Positions 1 through 9,609 are shown, counted from the stretch's first letter. The stretch is 64,000 nt of DNA from an uncultured Bacilli bacterium (GCA_934101865.1 CAKOSA010000001.1:1-64000); one strand, 5' to 3'. Notes: generated by a model not told the origin, from the sequence alone. Made by a program: numbers and translations.

Positions 1-68
1 CCCGAACACAGAAGTTAAGCACTTCAGCGCCGACGATAGTATTAGCAAAAATAGGACGTTGCCAATAT
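1..68 (+). rRNA. rrf: 5S ribosomal RNA, 3' part
   Basis: The window opens inside a 5S rRNA. The block CCCGAACACAGAAGTTAAG followed by GCGCCGACGATAGTA and TAGGACGTTGCCAA matches the conserved loop and helix segments of bacterial 5S rRNA. The 5' part lies outside the window. A T-run at 68-77 directly follows and is the likely end of the rRNA operon. The exact 3' end cannot be fixed without the 5' strand. Confidence 0.9.
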
Positions 69-165
69 TTTTTTTTTGCCTTTTTTTACTAAGAGTTTCA
101 TATAATAATTAATTTAATTATTGTATTATAAATTATAATAAAGTAAATTATTTCTGAAAAAAACA

Positions 166-194
166 TTGTAAGAGTAACGATTTTAATGTATAAT
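166..194 (+). promoter_or_regulatory. Promoter of rsmE
   Basis: TTGTAA at 166-171, a 17-bp spacer, then TATAAT at 189-194 with TG directly upstream. It separates rsmE from the rRNA operon. Confidence 0.6.
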
Positions 195-223
195 AGACAC
201 ATAACCTAAAAAAGGAGGGAATT

Positions 224-934
224 ATGCAACGTTATTTTGCAAAAAGTAAGGACGAAAAAACTTTTATTTTAAAAGATTCAGATTTGCACCATATAAAACA
301 AGTTATGAGAATGAAAATAGGAACAACCATTGAAGTAGTTTATAATAGTTTGGTTTATGAGTGTAAAATAAATAACATAAATCCATTTGAGCTAGAAATA
401 ATAAAACAATTAGAAATAAATACAGAATTAAAAACCAAAATAATATTAGGCGTCGCTTTGGTAAAAGAACAAAAATTTGACATAATATTACAAAAAGCAA
501 CTGAGTTGGGAGTAACTACAGTAGTGCCAATTATAATGGATAGATGTATTGTGAAATTATCGGAGGATAAGATAGATAAAAAGTTACAAAGGTGGAATAC
601 AATATGTAAAGAGGCAGCTGAACAATCATTTAGAAACAACATTCCATCAGTGTGCAATCCTATAAAAATAAAAGATTTACCACAAATTGAAAGTGATTTA
701 AAACTGGTATGTTCAGTAAATGAGACACAAAAAAATTTAAAAACATATTTACAAAGTAAGAATAGCTATGATAAAATATTATTAGTAATTGGACCAGAGG
801 GAGGCATATCTCCTAGAGAAGAAGAATACTTAATGAATAACAATTTCAATAGTGTAAGTTTGGGAAATAGAGTCCTTAGAGTTGAAACAGCCTGTCTTTA
901 TGCTTGTAGTGTAATTTCCTATGAAGTTGAATAA
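224..934 (+). CDS. rsmE: 16S rRNA (uracil(1498)-N(3))-methyltransferase RsmE
   Basis: SPOUT-class methyltransferase that makes m3U1498 in the 16S rRNA decoding region using SAM. At 236 aa it has normal RsmE length. The N-terminal PUA-like part is followed by the trefoil-knot domain: ATELGV near residue 92, IGPEGGISPREEEYL near 189 and SLGNRVLRVETACLYA near 212, the last two being the SAM-binding knot. A strong AAAGGAGGG lies just before the ATG. The next gene probably starts at 951, 16 nt after the stop, so the two are likely co-transcribed. In many Bacillota rsmE follows prmA and dnaJ; here it follows an rRNA operon. Confidence 0.95.
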   Translation: MQRYFAKSKDEKTFILKDSDLHHIKQVMRMKIGTTIEVVYNSLVYECKINNINPFELEIIKQLEINTELKTKIILGVALVKEQKFDIILQKATELGVTTVVPIIMDRCIVKLSEDKIDKKLQRWNTICKEAAEQSFRNNIPSVCNPIKIKDLPQIESDLKLVCSVNETQKNLKTYLQSKNSYDKILLVIGPEGGISPREEEYLMNNNFNSVSLGNRVLRVETACLYACSVISYEVE

Positions 935-950
935 TAATAGAGGTGTGAAA

Positions 951-1562
951 ATGAAAGAAATAATGAATTTTTATAATGGATTAAATACATTGGAACTTGT
1001 GATTATTTGTTTATTTATTGTGTTTTTTGTTTTTTTGATCATTCTTTCCGTAGTACTAGTGCGAAAAAATAAGGCATTAATAAATAGAATTTCTGAACTT
1101 GAAGAAGCAAATAGAATAGATGAAGATGAGCAATTTGTTGAAGAACACTATCAAGTAGAAGATGCCTCAACCATAGCAGCCCTTGAAGAAGCATCAGAAA
1201 AAAGTCAAACTAATGTTGAAATACTTCAAGAAGAAACAATTGAAAACGACAAGGCTGAAACATATAAAAAAAATATTGTTGAAGATATAGCATACCAGAA
1301 TTCTTCTATACCAATAACGTCCCCATCTAATGATGGCAATAATGAAAAAGAAAGCTATCTTGAAAGTGTTAGTAAAAGCATTGAAGAACATACAGAAAAA
1401 GACCCGATAGAACTAACAGACTACGAGCAACAACAAGAAGATGATGCCATAATAAGTTATCAAGAGTTGCTAGGTTCTCAAGACAAACTGTACAATATAA
1501 CCGACGAAGAAGAAGATTCTCCATTTATAGAAGAATTAAAATCGTTTCGTAAAAGTCTTTAA
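951..1562 (+). CDS. Single-span membrane protein with acidic cytoplasmic tail
   Basis: Unrecognised 203-aa protein. One hydrophobic segment (about residues 14-37) is followed by VRKNK and then a long, strongly acidic, Glu/Asp/Gln-rich tail without Cys, probably disordered and cytoplasmic under the positive-inside rule. An in-frame ATG at 921 would overlap rsmE, but the ATG at 951 has AGAGGTG upstream and is preferred. It sits 16 nt after rsmE, likely in the same transcript. The end of the tail has short conserved-looking acidic motifs that might dock a partner; no function can be assigned. Confidence 0.75.
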   Translation: MKEIMNFYNGLNTLELVIICLFIVFFVFLIILSVVLVRKNKALINRISELEEANRIDEDEQFVEEHYQVEDASTIAALEEASEKSQTNVEILQEETIENDKAETYKKNIVEDIAYQNSSIPITSPSNDGNNEKESYLESVSKSIEEHTEKDPIELTDYEQQQEDDAIISYQELLGSQDKLYNITDEEEDSPFIEELKSFRKSL

Positions 1563-1599
1563 ATTTTACATTTTTTGTTGAGAACTAAATCAAATTTAT

Positions 1600-1657
1600 T
1601 ATTTTATAACATAAAAGCGGTAATAATAAAAAGTTACTGTTTTTATGTTATAAAATA
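1600..1657. repeat. Long perfect inverted repeat (hairpin)
   Basis: Arms 1600-1616 and 1641-1657 are a perfect 17-bp inverted repeat (left arm TATTTTATAACATAAAA). The 24-nt loop can itself pair GGTAA with TTACT. There is no clear T-run directly after it, so it is not a standard intrinsic terminator. It fills the gap between the gene ending at 1562 and mrnC. Confidence 0.7.
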
Positions 1658-1797
1658 GATAAAAATTTTATTAAACAAGTATTATAAAAACACAATTAAA
1701 ATATTAAGGATATAATGATTAAAGTTTATATAAAAAAACAAAGTAAATTGTTTTAAAACAAACCAAAATGTGGTAGAATATAAGCAAGGTGATCAAA

Positions 1798-2181
1798 TTG
1801 GAATCAGAGAAATATAACATAATATCATTAGCATATCTTGGTGATGCTGTCTATGAATTATATATAAGAAAATACCTTTTAGAAAAAGGAATATATAAAG
1901 TAGAAAATTTAAACAAAGAAGCCATAAAATATGTTTCTGCTAAGGGACAAGCCAATCTATTAGACTATTTTTTAGAAACAAAAAAATTAAATACTTCTGA
2001 AATAGATGTAGTAAAAAGGGGCCGAAATTATAAGAGAGCTTCGCATCCTAAAAATACGGATATTATAACTTACAAGAAATCCACAGGATTTGAGGCATTA
2101 CTAGGGTATCATTATATAAATAATAATATAGAAAGATTAGAAGAATTAATTAAGGAGGTACAAAATGCAAATATATGGTAA
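1798..2181 (+). CDS. mrnC: Mini-ribonuclease 3 (MrnC)
   Basis: RNase III-like catalytic domain without the dsRNA-binding domain. In B. subtilis MrnC matures 23S rRNA. The protein is 127 aa from a TTG start, normal for the family. Near the N-terminus LAYLGDAVYELYIR is the RNase III signature region, and HPKNTDIITYKKSTGFEALLG carries the second conserved block. The TTG is chosen because AGGTGATC, an excellent Shine-Dalgarno, lies 6 nt upstream; the in-frame GTG at 1789 lies inside that site. It overlaps rlmB by 17 nt, as in the cysS-mrnC-rlmB-rae1-sigH order of B. subtilis, but cysS and rae1 are absent here. Confidence 0.93.
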   Translation: MESEKYNIISLAYLGDAVYELYIRKYLLEKGIYKVENLNKEAIKYVSAKGQANLLDYFLETKKLNTSEIDVVKRGRNYKRASHPKNTDIITYKKSTGFEALLGYHYINNNIERLEELIKEVQNANIW

Positions 2182-2869
2182 AAATGTATGTAAAGAAAAA
2201 CTAATATCAAAGGATAGAATTAATAAAATATATTTATCAACAAATTTCAGAGATAAAGAAATTTTAAATCTAATACATAAACAAAAAAATAAAATACAAT
2301 ATCTTCCAATTAAAACTATGGATAAAATGATAGAAGGTCTCCATCAAGGAATAATTATGGAGGTTGACGATGTAGTAACATATCCATTAGAAATAATTGA
2401 TAATATTAAAGAAGAAAATCCACTAATTGTAATGTTAGACCATTTAGAAGACCCCCATAATTTCGGTGCAATAATAAGAACTTGCGAAGCATTAGGTGTC
2501 TCTGCAATTATAATACCTAATGATAGAAGTGTGAACATAAATGCAACAGTAGTAAAAACCAGTGCTGGTGCTATAAATAATATAAAAATTATTAGAGTGC
2601 CAAACTTGTCAGTTGCAATCAATAAATTAAAAGCAAAGAACTATTGGATAGTTGGCACTACAATGGATGGAAGTGATTACACAACCATTGATTACAATAT
2701 GAAAACATGTCTAATAATAGGAAATGAAGGAAAAGGTATGAGTGATACAATAAAGAAAAATTGTGATTATATTGTAACGATACCAATGATAGGGAAAATA
2801 AACAGCTTAAATGCCTCAGTTTCTTGTGCAATATTAGTAGCACATATTCAAAAAAGCAAGATAAAATAG
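2165..2869 (+). CDS. rlmB: 23S rRNA (guanosine(2251)-2'-O)-methyltransferase RlmB (TrmH family)
   Basis: SPOUT 2'-O-methyltransferase, 234 aa. The N-terminal L30e-like substrate-binding part (MQIYGKNVCKEKL) is followed by the knot domain with LDHLEDPHNFGAIIRTCEA near residue 93, IIGNEGKGMS near 180 and IPMIGKINSLNASVSCAI near 204, the three SpoU motifs. The start ATG lies inside mrnC and has AAGGAGG upstream. The substrate G2251 is assigned from family and gene order; another TrmH-type target is possible. Confidence 0.9.
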   Translation: MQIYGKNVCKEKLISKDRINKIYLSTNFRDKEILNLIHKQKNKIQYLPIKTMDKMIEGLHQGIIMEVDDVVTYPLEIIDNIKEENPLIVMLDHLEDPHNFGAIIRTCEALGVSAIIIPNDRSVNINATVVKTSAGAINNIKIIRVPNLSVAINKLKAKNYWIVGTTMDGSDYTTIDYNMKTCLIIGNEGKGMSDTIKKNCDYIVTIPMIGKINSLNASVSCAILVAHIQKSKIK

Positions 2870-2883
2870 AAGGATGTGATTGT

Positions 2884-3474
2884 ATGGAATATAACGATTA
2901 TGAATTAGTATACTTATCCCAAGAAAAAAATGAAGACGCATATAAAATACTCTTAAATAAATATATGCCTATAATAATTAGTAAACTAAAACCATATATG
3001 ACAAGAAGTAAAGTTCCTTATGAGGACCTTTTGATAGAAGCACTTGTAGGTTTTCAAAATGCAATTGACAGTTTCAAAAACCAAGAGAAAGCAACATTTT
3101 ATACGTTTTTATTAATATGTGTGGAAAGAGAATTAGAAAAAAAATGTGGTAGAATTACTCAGAAAAAATTTAATGAATCCGAAGAAGTATTATTAAGCCA
3201 AAAATCCCAAATACAAAAAGAGTTACTAGAACATATAAAATCATCAGAAAAAACGCCTGAGGAAAAAATAATAAATGAATTCGAAGTAAATCAAATATTG
3301 GAGCATATATTAGAAGTATTAAGTAGCTATGAGGTAGAAGTATTATCTCTAAGAATAGAAGGATTAACTTATAGTGAAATATCAATAGCCTTAGATAAGA
3401 CCAATAAGAGTGTCGATGGAGCAATACAAAGAATAAAAGAAAAAACCTTAAAAATTGGTAATATGTGCTACTAG
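2884..3474 (+). CDS. RNA polymerase sigma-70 family factor, SigH-like
   Basis: A 196-aa sigma factor. Region 2 includes EDLLIEALVGFQNAIDSF and TFYTFLLICVERELEKK; region 4 is a C-terminal helix-turn-helix (LSSYEVEVLSLRIEGLTYSEISIALDK). Length and position after mrnC-rlmB match sigH in Bacilli. The chosen ATG has AAGGATGTGAT upstream and follows rlmB by 14 nt; an earlier in-frame ATG at 2824 lies inside rlmB without a good site. SigH drives early stationary phase, competence or sporulation genes elsewhere; its role here is unknown. Divergent enough that ECF-like function cannot be excluded. Confidence 0.82.
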   Translation: MEYNDYELVYLSQEKNEDAYKILLNKYMPIIISKLKPYMTRSKVPYEDLLIEALVGFQNAIDSFKNQEKATFYTFLLICVERELEKKCGRITQKKFNESEEVLLSQKSQIQKELLEHIKSSEKTPEEKIINEFEVNQILEHILEVLSSYEVEVLSLRIEGLTYSEISIALDKTNKSVDGAIQRIKEKTLKIGNMCY

Positions 3475-3540
3475 AAAAAAAATATCTTCAATTTGTAAAA
3501 TTTGTGTTATAATAATCCGTAGCTGAAAGGAGTGAAATCA

Positions 3541-6351
3541 GTGGACAAAATAATAATAAAAGGAGCCCGTGAAAATAATTTAAAAAATATAAATATCGAA
3601 ATTCCCAAAAATAAACTTGTAGTAATAACCGGAGTAAGTGGCAGTGGAAAAAGTAGTTTAGCATTTGACACAATATACGCTGAGGGAAGAAGAAAATACA
3701 TAGAAAGTCTAAGTGCTTATGCAAGGCAATTTTTAGGTGGTTCAGATAAACCTGATGTAGACTCTATTGAAGGATTAAGTCCTGCCATAAGTATAGATCA
3801 AAAAACAACTAATCGCAATCCCCGAAGTACGGTTGGAACCATAACAGAAATATACGATTATTTAAGATTACTCTATGCAAGAATAGGGATAGCACATTGT
3901 CCTAAACATCATATACCAATAACAAGTCAGAGCATTGAAGAAATGACAAACAAAGTTTTGGAGCTTGAAGAAGGAACAAAAATAATGATAGAAGCACCCA
4001 TAATAAAAGGAGAAAAAGGAACTCATAAAGAATTACTAGAACGCCTCCTCAAAGAAGGATATTTAAGAGTAAAAATAGATGGAGAAGTAGCTGACTTAAA
4101 CGAACAAGTAGATCTTGAAAAAAATAAGAAACACAATATATCAGTAATAATAGATAGATTAGTAGTAAAAGAAGGAATAAGAAGTAGATTATATGAGGCA
4201 CTAGAAAATAGCACTAAATTAGCAAATGGAAAAGTTGTCATAGATGTCGTTGGTGGAGAAGATATAGTATTATCGGAAAACTTCTCTTGCCCATTATGTG
4301 ATTTTTCTCTTTTAGAGTTAGAACCAAGAATATTCTCATTTAATGCCCCTTATGGTGCTTGTCCCGATTGTAAAGGATTAGGAGTAAAGTACAAGATAGA
4401 TCCAGACTTAATCATACCCAATAAAAATCTTTCTCTAAACGAAGGAGCCATCGTAGTAGTAAATACAGACGATGCTGCTAATATAATATATACACAATTA
4501 TCTACGGTTTGCAATCATTATGATATAGATATGAATGCTCCAATAAAAAATTTATCAAAGGATAAATTAAATATAATTTTATACGGAACAAATGAAATAT
4601 TAGAATATAAATACACCTCCAAAAATGGAAATACAAGAAATTCAAGCGGTCCATTTGAAGGAATTATAACCAATTTAGAAAGAAGGTACGTTGAAACCAA
4701 AAGTGGTTGGATAAGAGATTGGATAGAAACATTTATGATTGAAGATAAATGCGAAACTTGTAAAGGAGCAAGATTACAAGAAGGAGTATTATCAGTATTA
4801 ATAAATAAGAAAAACATTTATGAGGCAACTTGTTTAAGTATAAAAGATTTAAGAGAATTTATCGAAAAACTAAAATTAACAAAACACGACGAAGAGGTTG
4901 CATCTTTAATAATAAAAGAAATAAAATCCAGATTAGATTTCCTAATAAACGTTGGTCTAGAATACCTAACACTATCACGCGAAGCCGGAACCCTATCGGG
5001 AGGAGAAGCTCAAAGAATAAGACTAGCGACACAAATAGGTTCAAGATTAACGGGAGTATTATATGTATTAGATGAACCAAGTATTGGTCTTCATCAAAAA
5101 GATAATGAAAAACTAATTAAATCCCTTCTTGATATGAGAGATTTAGGAAATTCCTTAATTGTTGTTGAACACGATACCGATACAATGCTAGCAGCAGATT
5201 ATTTAATAGATATTGGTCCACTAGCCGGTGAACACGGAGGTACTGTTGTAGCAGCAGGAACTCCCGAAGAAGTTATGAAAAACGAAAAATCATTAACGGG
5301 TCAATATTTAACAGGAAAACAAAAAATTGAAGTACCAAAACAAAGACGTAAAGGAAGTGGCCAAAAATTAATAATAAAAGGAGCTAAAGAAAATAACCTA
5401 AAAAATATAAATGTAACATTTCCACTAGGTAAATTTATCTGTGTAACGGGAGTAAGTGGCAGTGGAAAAAGTAGCTTAGTAAATGAAATACTATATAAGA
5501 ACTTAGCATTAAATATCTATAAAAGTAAAGTTAAACCAGGAAAGTGCAGAAGTATAGAAGGCCTAGATTTAATAGATAAAGTAGTTGATATATCACAAGA
5601 CCCAATAGGGCGAACACCAAGAAGTAATCCCGCAACCTATACAGGAGTGTTTGACGACATAAGAGATATATTTACCGAAACGAAAGAGGCCAAAATGAGG
5701 GGATACAACAAAGGCAGATTTTCCTTTAATGTTAAAGGTGGTCGTTGTGAAGCTTGCTGGGGCGATGGTGTAAAGAAAATAGAAATGCACTTTTTACCAG
5801 ATGTTTATGTTCCCTGTGAAGTATGTCACGGTAGCAAATACAATATAGAAACTCTGGAAATAAAATATAAAGGAAAAAATATTGCCGATGTGTTAGAAAT
5901 GTGTGTTGATGAAGCCGTGGAATTCTTTGAAAATCATCCCAAAGTAAAAAATAAGTTAAAAGTATTACAGGAAGTAGGGTTAGGCTATATAAAATTAGGA
6001 CAAAGTGCTCCAACCCTATCAGGAGGAGAAGCCGCCCGTGTAAAATTAGCCAAAGAATTGCAAAAAAAGCCAACCGGAAAGAGCCTCTTTATATTAGATG
6101 AACCAACCACAGGGTTACATTCTCACGATATAAAAAAATTACTAGCAATATTAAATAGAATAGTTGATAATGGTGATACAGTAGTAGTCATAGAACATAA
6201 CCTTGATGTAATCAAAGTTGCTGATCATATTATAGACTTAGGACCAAATGGTGGTGAAGGCGGAGGAAACATCGTAGGTGTCGGAACCCCCGAAGAAATA
6301 ATAAAAATTAAGGAAAGCTATACAGGAGAATTTCTAAAAAAAGTCCTTTAA
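3541..6351 (+). CDS. uvrA: Excinuclease ABC subunit A (UvrA)
   Basis: DNA damage sensor of nucleotide excision repair, working with UvrB. The protein is 936 aa, normal for UvrA. It has two ABC ATPase modules: Walker A ITGVSGSGKSSLAFDT near the N-terminus and VTGVSGSGKSSLVNE near residue 640; signatures LSGGEAQRIRLA and LSGGEAARVKLA; Walker B LYVLDEPSIGLH and LFILDEPTTGLH. Zinc Cys pairs CPLC/CPDC and CEAC/CEVC are present. The GTG start at 3541 is preferred over GTG 3534-region alternatives because AAAGGAGTG ends 6 nt before it. A TATAAT at 3508-3513 suggests its own promoter. uvrB lies 55 kb away instead of adjacent. Confidence 0.98.
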   Translation: MDKIIIKGARENNLKNINIEIPKNKLVVITGVSGSGKSSLAFDTIYAEGRRKYIESLSAYARQFLGGSDKPDVDSIEGLSPAISIDQKTTNRNPRSTVGTITEIYDYLRLLYARIGIAHCPKHHIPITSQSIEEMTNKVLELEEGTKIMIEAPIIKGEKGTHKELLERLLKEGYLRVKIDGEVADLNEQVDLEKNKKHNISVIIDRLVVKEGIRSRLYEALENSTKLANGKVVIDVVGGEDIVLSENFSCPLCDFSLLELEPRIFSFNAPYGACPDCKGLGVKYKIDPDLIIPNKNLSLNEGAIVVVNTDDAANIIYTQLSTVCNHYDIDMNAPIKNLSKDKLNIILYGTNEILEYKYTSKNGNTRNSSGPFEGIITNLERRYVETKSGWIRDWIETFMIEDKCETCKGARLQEGVLSVLINKKNIYEATCLSIKDLREFIEKLKLTKHDEEVASLIIKEIKSRLDFLINVGLEYLTLSREAGTLSGGEAQRIRLATQIGSRLTGVLYVLDEPSIGLHQKDNEKLIKSLLDMRDLGNSLIVVEHDTDTMLAADYLIDIGPLAGEHGGTVVAAGTPEEVMKNEKSLTGQYLTGKQKIEVPKQRRKGSGQKLIIKGAKENNLKNINVTFPLGKFICVTGVSGSGKSSLVNEILYKNLALNIYKSKVKPGKCRSIEGLDLIDKVVDISQDPIGRTPRSNPATYTGVFDDIRDIFTETKEAKMRGYNKGRFSFNVKGGRCEACWGDGVKKIEMHFLPDVYVPCEVCHGSKYNIETLEIKYKGKNIADVLEMCVDEAVEFFENHPKVKNKLKVLQEVGLGYIKLGQSAPTLSGGEAARVKLAKELQKKPTGKSLFILDEPTTGLHSHDIKKLLAILNRIVDNGDTVVVIEHNLDVIKVADHIIDLGPNGGEGGGNIVGVGTPEEIIKIKESYTGEFLKKVL

Positions 6352-6356
6352 GGAAG

Positions 6357-6393
6357 AAAGATAAATTTTCAAAAAAAGATTATCTTTTTTCTT
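6357..6393 (+). terminator. Intrinsic terminator after uvrA
   Basis: AAAGATAA (6357-6364) pairs with TTATCTTT (6380-6387), and the T-rich tract continues to about 6393. A TATAAT at 6415-6420 then probably starts the sufB transcript. Confidence 0.6.
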
Positions 6394-6439
6394 TATATTT
6401 TAACCATATTGTTGTATAATAATTTAAGGATGTGATATT

Positions 6440-7738
6440 ATGAAATTAACAGAAGAAATAGTAAAAAAAATATCAATAACTAAGCAAGAACCAGAATGGA
6501 TGCTTGATTTTAGATTAAAAGCCTTTCAAAAATTCTCTAAAATCCCCAATCCAAACTTTGGTCCCGAATTAAATATAGACTATGATAAAATAAATTACTA
6601 TAAAGAAAGAGAAGATAACCTAACAGATAACTGGGATAAACTAAGCAGTAAAGTCAGAAATACATTTGATGATTTAGGCCTAGTTAAAGCCTCAAAAGAA
6701 TACCTAGACGGAACCTCTTGTCAGTATGATAGTGAAGTAGTATATCACAGTATGATTAAAGAGTTAGAAGAGAAAAATATCATTTTCTTAGATACTGATA
6801 CAGCTCTAAAAAAATATCCAGAATTATTCAAAAAATATTTTAGCACCCTAGTTGCAACTGCGGAAAATAAATTTACAGCCCTAAATGGAGCCGTTTGGAG
6901 TGGCGGAACTTTTATATATCTTCCCCCTAACACTACCCTAGATAGACCATTGCAAAGTTATTTTCGTATTGATAGCAAAAATATGGGACAATTTGAAAGA
7001 ACCCTAATCATTGTTGACGAAAACAGTTCGCTTCACTATATAGAAGGATGCACGGCTCGAACCTATACCGAAGATAGCCTTCACGCTGCTGTCGTAGAAA
7101 TATTTGTTGGAAAAAATGCCAAATGTCGTTATTCAACAATTCAAAACTGGTCAAATGACGTGTACAATTTAGTAACCAAAAGAGCTATTGTCGAAGAAGG
7201 CGGATTAATGGAATGGATAGATGGTAACGTAGGATCAAAAGTAAATATGAAATATCCTTGCTGTATTTTAGCTGGACCCTATGCCAAAGGCTCTTGTATA
7301 TCCATAGCCAAAGCCTCATCCGGACAGGTGCAAGATGCCGGAGCTAGAATGATTCACATAGCCCCATATACAAAAAGCAACATAATATCCAAATCAATAG
7401 CATCTCACGGAGGTAATGCAACATATCGAGGAACAGTCCGTATAGGAAAAAATGCTCACCATTCTGTTGCCAATGTTAAATGTGATACAATTCTTATGGA
7501 TGTAGATAGCAAAAGTGATACATTCCCCAAAAATATAGTAATGAATAATACCTCTCTACTCGAACACGAAGCAACCGTCGCCAAAATTAATGATGAAAAA
7601 CTCTTTTATCTAATGAGTAGAGGCATTAATGAAGATAAAGCCAAAGAACTCATCATTTTAGGATTTATCGAGGCCTTTCGTGAGGAATTACCAATGGAAT
7701 ATGCCGTAGAATTGAACAGACTTTTGAAGGAGGAGTAA
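6440..7738 (+). CDS. sufB: Fe-S cluster assembly protein SufB
   Basis: Scaffold component of the SUF iron-sulfur assembly machine, normally in a SufBC2D complex. The 432-aa protein has the SufBD beta-helix core. Conserved features include [16 protein letters not shown], the EGCTA motif, the C-terminal Cys in [19 protein letters not shown] (the essential SufB Cys region) and [23 protein letters not shown] precedes the ATG. It is 1 nt from a following amidase gene. No sufC, sufD, sufS or sufU is in the window, so partners must be elsewhere or sufB may pair with itself. Confidence 0.93.
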   Translation: MKLTEEIVKKISITKQEPEWMLDFRLKAFQKFSKIPNPNFGPELNIDYDKINYYKEREDNLTDNWDKLSSKVRNTFDDLGLVKASKEYLDGTSCQYDSEVVYHSMIKELEEKNIIFLDTDTALKKYPELFKKYFSTLVATAENKFTALNGAVWSGGTFIYLPPNTTLDRPLQSYFRIDSKNMGQFERTLIIVDENSSLHYIEGCTARTYTEDSLHAAVVEIFVGKNAKCRYSTIQNWSNDVYNLVTKRAIVEEGGLMEWIDGNVGSKVNMKYPCCILAGPYAKGSCISIAKASSGQVQDAGARMIHIAPYTKSNIISKSIASHGGNATYRGTVRIGKNAHHSVANVKCDTILMDVDSKSDTFPKNIVMNNTSLLEHEATVAKINDEKLFYLMSRGINEDKAKELIILGFIEAFREELPMEYAVELNRLLKEE

Positions 7739-9013
7739 ATGAAGAAAATAACAATAGCACTAATAATATTCCTACTAATTACCTTTGCGTATATCTATTT
7801 TACTCACTCAACAAGCAAAAATAAAGTTCCAACTTTAAAAATCGAAGAGCAAAAACTAGTTCTAAGCGACATATACATTTACGGAACTCATCTCGGATTG
7901 ACCGGAAAAATCAATATTTTGGACGATTACGACGACATAAAATTAACACTATATAACGGCGACTTCAAAGATTATGCCGTAAATTATGATGATGGCATTA
8001 TAACCATATCAGAAAATATAAACGATGGACTATATTTGGACCCTATGGGGGTTGGTACATATTACGCCTTTTTAAAAGTTGCCCGAACAATTACCACTAA
8101 GGAAGGTAAGGAAGAATTAAAATACCAATATTATGGTATAGATAATGAAGCAAATTATAAAAATATGACATATTACACCATAAGCAATACAAATAATAAA
8201 ATCAAAATAAATTCCGATAATAACTATAACACACTAATGTTTAACGTTAGTAACAATAAAGAAAAAAATATCTATGATATAACCATAGACCCAGGTCACG
8301 GCGGTAGAGATAATGGAGCTGAAGCCAGTGGAGTACGTGAAGCCGATTTAACAATGAAAATAGCCACTTCCCTCAAAAAGAAATTAGAGGCACTAAACCT
8401 AAAAGTAAAATTAACACATAAAGAAAATCAACTATCATCATCAGAAACAATGAACGAATATGGAACTCACGGAAGAGCTGTTATACCAAATGAAGTACAT
8501 TCCAAATATACACTATCCCTTCACTTAAATAGCAATACCTCCACTAAACCTCACGGCCTTGAAATATACACTCCTGTGAATATAAATTATGAATTTGCTA
8601 ATATTCTCGCCAAAAATATAATCGAAAAAACCGGCATAACACCATCAACAAACAAAATCAATAAAAAATACGATGCCATTTATAGTAGAAATTTTACAGC
8701 TAAGGAAATAGAAGAAGACAATAATAAAAAAACATCTAAGGGTTATGAAGCCTATGATATAACCGAAAATTCTAACTATTACTATATGATAAGAGAAACT
8801 GGTGGAAAAATGACAGGAGCCTATGTTGATGGAAGAAATCCTGATATAAGCGAAGGAAATCCATATTATAATAGCAATATTGGTAATGAAACCTATCTCT
8901 TAGAATTTGGCTACTTAACAAATGAAAACGATTTAAAAATAATAACAACCAAAATAGAAGAATATACTACGGCCGTAGCCGAATCTTTCAAAGAAAATCT
9001 AAAATTATCCTAA
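7739..9013 (+). CDS. Membrane-anchored N-acetylmuramoyl-L-alanine amidase (Amidase_3)
   Basis: Zinc amidase cutting the bond between MurNAc and the stem peptide. A signal anchor (residues 4-21) is followed by a roughly 150-aa extracytoplasmic beta-rich domain with no recognised family, then Amidase_3 from about 178. All catalytic positions are present: His187 in DPGHGG, Glu201 in READL, His262 in SLHLN and Glu389 in LLEFGYLTN. The ATG directly follows the sufB stop and its GAAGGAGGA lies inside the sufB end, so it is translationally linked to sufB. A long insert precedes the final Glu. Probable role in cell separation; compare the degenerate amidase at 47703. Confidence 0.9.
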   Translation: MKKITIALIIFLLITFAYIYFTHSTSKNKVPTLKIEEQKLVLSDIYIYGTHLGLTGKINILDDYDDIKLTLYNGDFKDYAVNYDDGIITISENINDGLYLDPMGVGTYYAFLKVARTITTKEGKEELKYQYYGIDNEANYKNMTYYTISNTNNKIKINSDNNYNTLMFNVSNNKEKNIYDITIDPGHGGRDNGAEASGVREADLTMKIATSLKKKLEALNLKVKLTHKENQLSSSETMNEYGTHGRAVIPNEVHSKYTLSLHLNSNTSTKPHGLEIYTPVNINYEFANILAKNIIEKTGITPSTNKINKKYDAIYSRNFTAKEIEEDNNKKTSKGYEAYDITENSNYYYMIRETGGKMTGAYVDGRNPDISEGNPYYNSNIGNETYLLEFGYLTNENDLKIITTKIEEYTTAVAESFKENLKLS

Positions 9014-9027
9014 ACTTTACACTTGTT

Positions 9028-9078
9028 GAAAATTTATAGTATTTACCCTTTTAAATGCTACAAATTTTCTCTTTTTTT
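9028..9078 (+). terminator. Intrinsic terminator after the amidase
   Basis: GAAAATTT (9028-9035) pairs with AAATTTTC (9062-9069), the inner TAG/CTA and ATTT/AAAT extend the stem, and a T-run occupies 9072-9078. The rest of the gap to ssb shows only a possible promoter (TTTGCA 9174-9179, 18 bp, TAAATT 9198-9203 with TGA upstream). Confidence 0.75.
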
Positions 9079-9224
9079 ATCTATCAAAAGGCCAAAATAA
9101 AAAATTTGAACTATCAATAATACAATTCTTTAAAATCTGTATAGCATTTAGAACAATTTGACTGTAAAGTACGTTTGCATCCTCTCAAATAATATGATAA
9201 ATTCATACTCGAAAGGAGGGAAAA

Positions 9225-9593
9225 ATGTTAAATCAAGTTGTTTTAGTAGGACGCTTAGTAAAAACGCCAGAGATTAGGGAAACAGAATCCGGCAAAAAAG
9301 TAAGTCAAATAACCCTTGCCGTTCCCAGAAGCTATAAAAACATCGAGGGACAATACGAAACTGACTTTTTAGATTGCACTCTTTGGACAGCCGTAGCTGA
9401 AAATACAGCTGAATATTGTCGAACAGGCGATATGCTCGGAATAAAAGGACGCGTGCAAACCAAACTAATTGAGAATGAAGACGGAACTAAGCGAAAAAAA
9501 ACCGAAGTAGTGGCAGAACGTGTAACCTTTTTATCTTCTGCACGAAAAGGCGACCTCAGCGAAAGATATGTCGAAATAGAAAAGGAAAATTAA
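9225..9593 (+). CDS. ssb: Single-stranded DNA-binding protein
   Basis: OB-fold SSB of 122 aa. LNQVVLVGRLVKTPEIRET opens the OB fold, followed by VPRSYKN, DFLDCTLWTAVAENTAEYC and DMLGIKGRVQTK. The usual Gly-rich linker and acidic DDDIPF tip are missing; the protein ends RYVEIEKEN. This is much shorter than the 160-180 aa of housekeeping SSB, so it resembles SsbB/YwpH or phage-type SSB; a main SSB may exist elsewhere beside rpsF/rpsR. GAAAGGAGGG precedes the ATG. Single-gene unit bounded by terminators. Confidence 0.9.
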   Translation: MLNQVVLVGRLVKTPEIRETESGKKVSQITLAVPRSYKNIEGQYETDFLDCTLWTAVAENTAEYCRTGDMLGIKGRVQTKLIENEDGTKRKKTEVVAERVTFLSSARKGDLSERYVEIEKEN

Positions 9594-9609
9594 AAATTTT
9601 CCTTTTTTT
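9582..9609 (+). terminator. Intrinsic terminator of ssb
   Basis: AAGGAAAATT (9582-9591) and AATTTTCCTT (9595-9604) form a perfect 10-bp stem with a 3-nt loop and T-run to 9609. The ssb stop codon lies in the hairpin. Confidence 0.85.
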
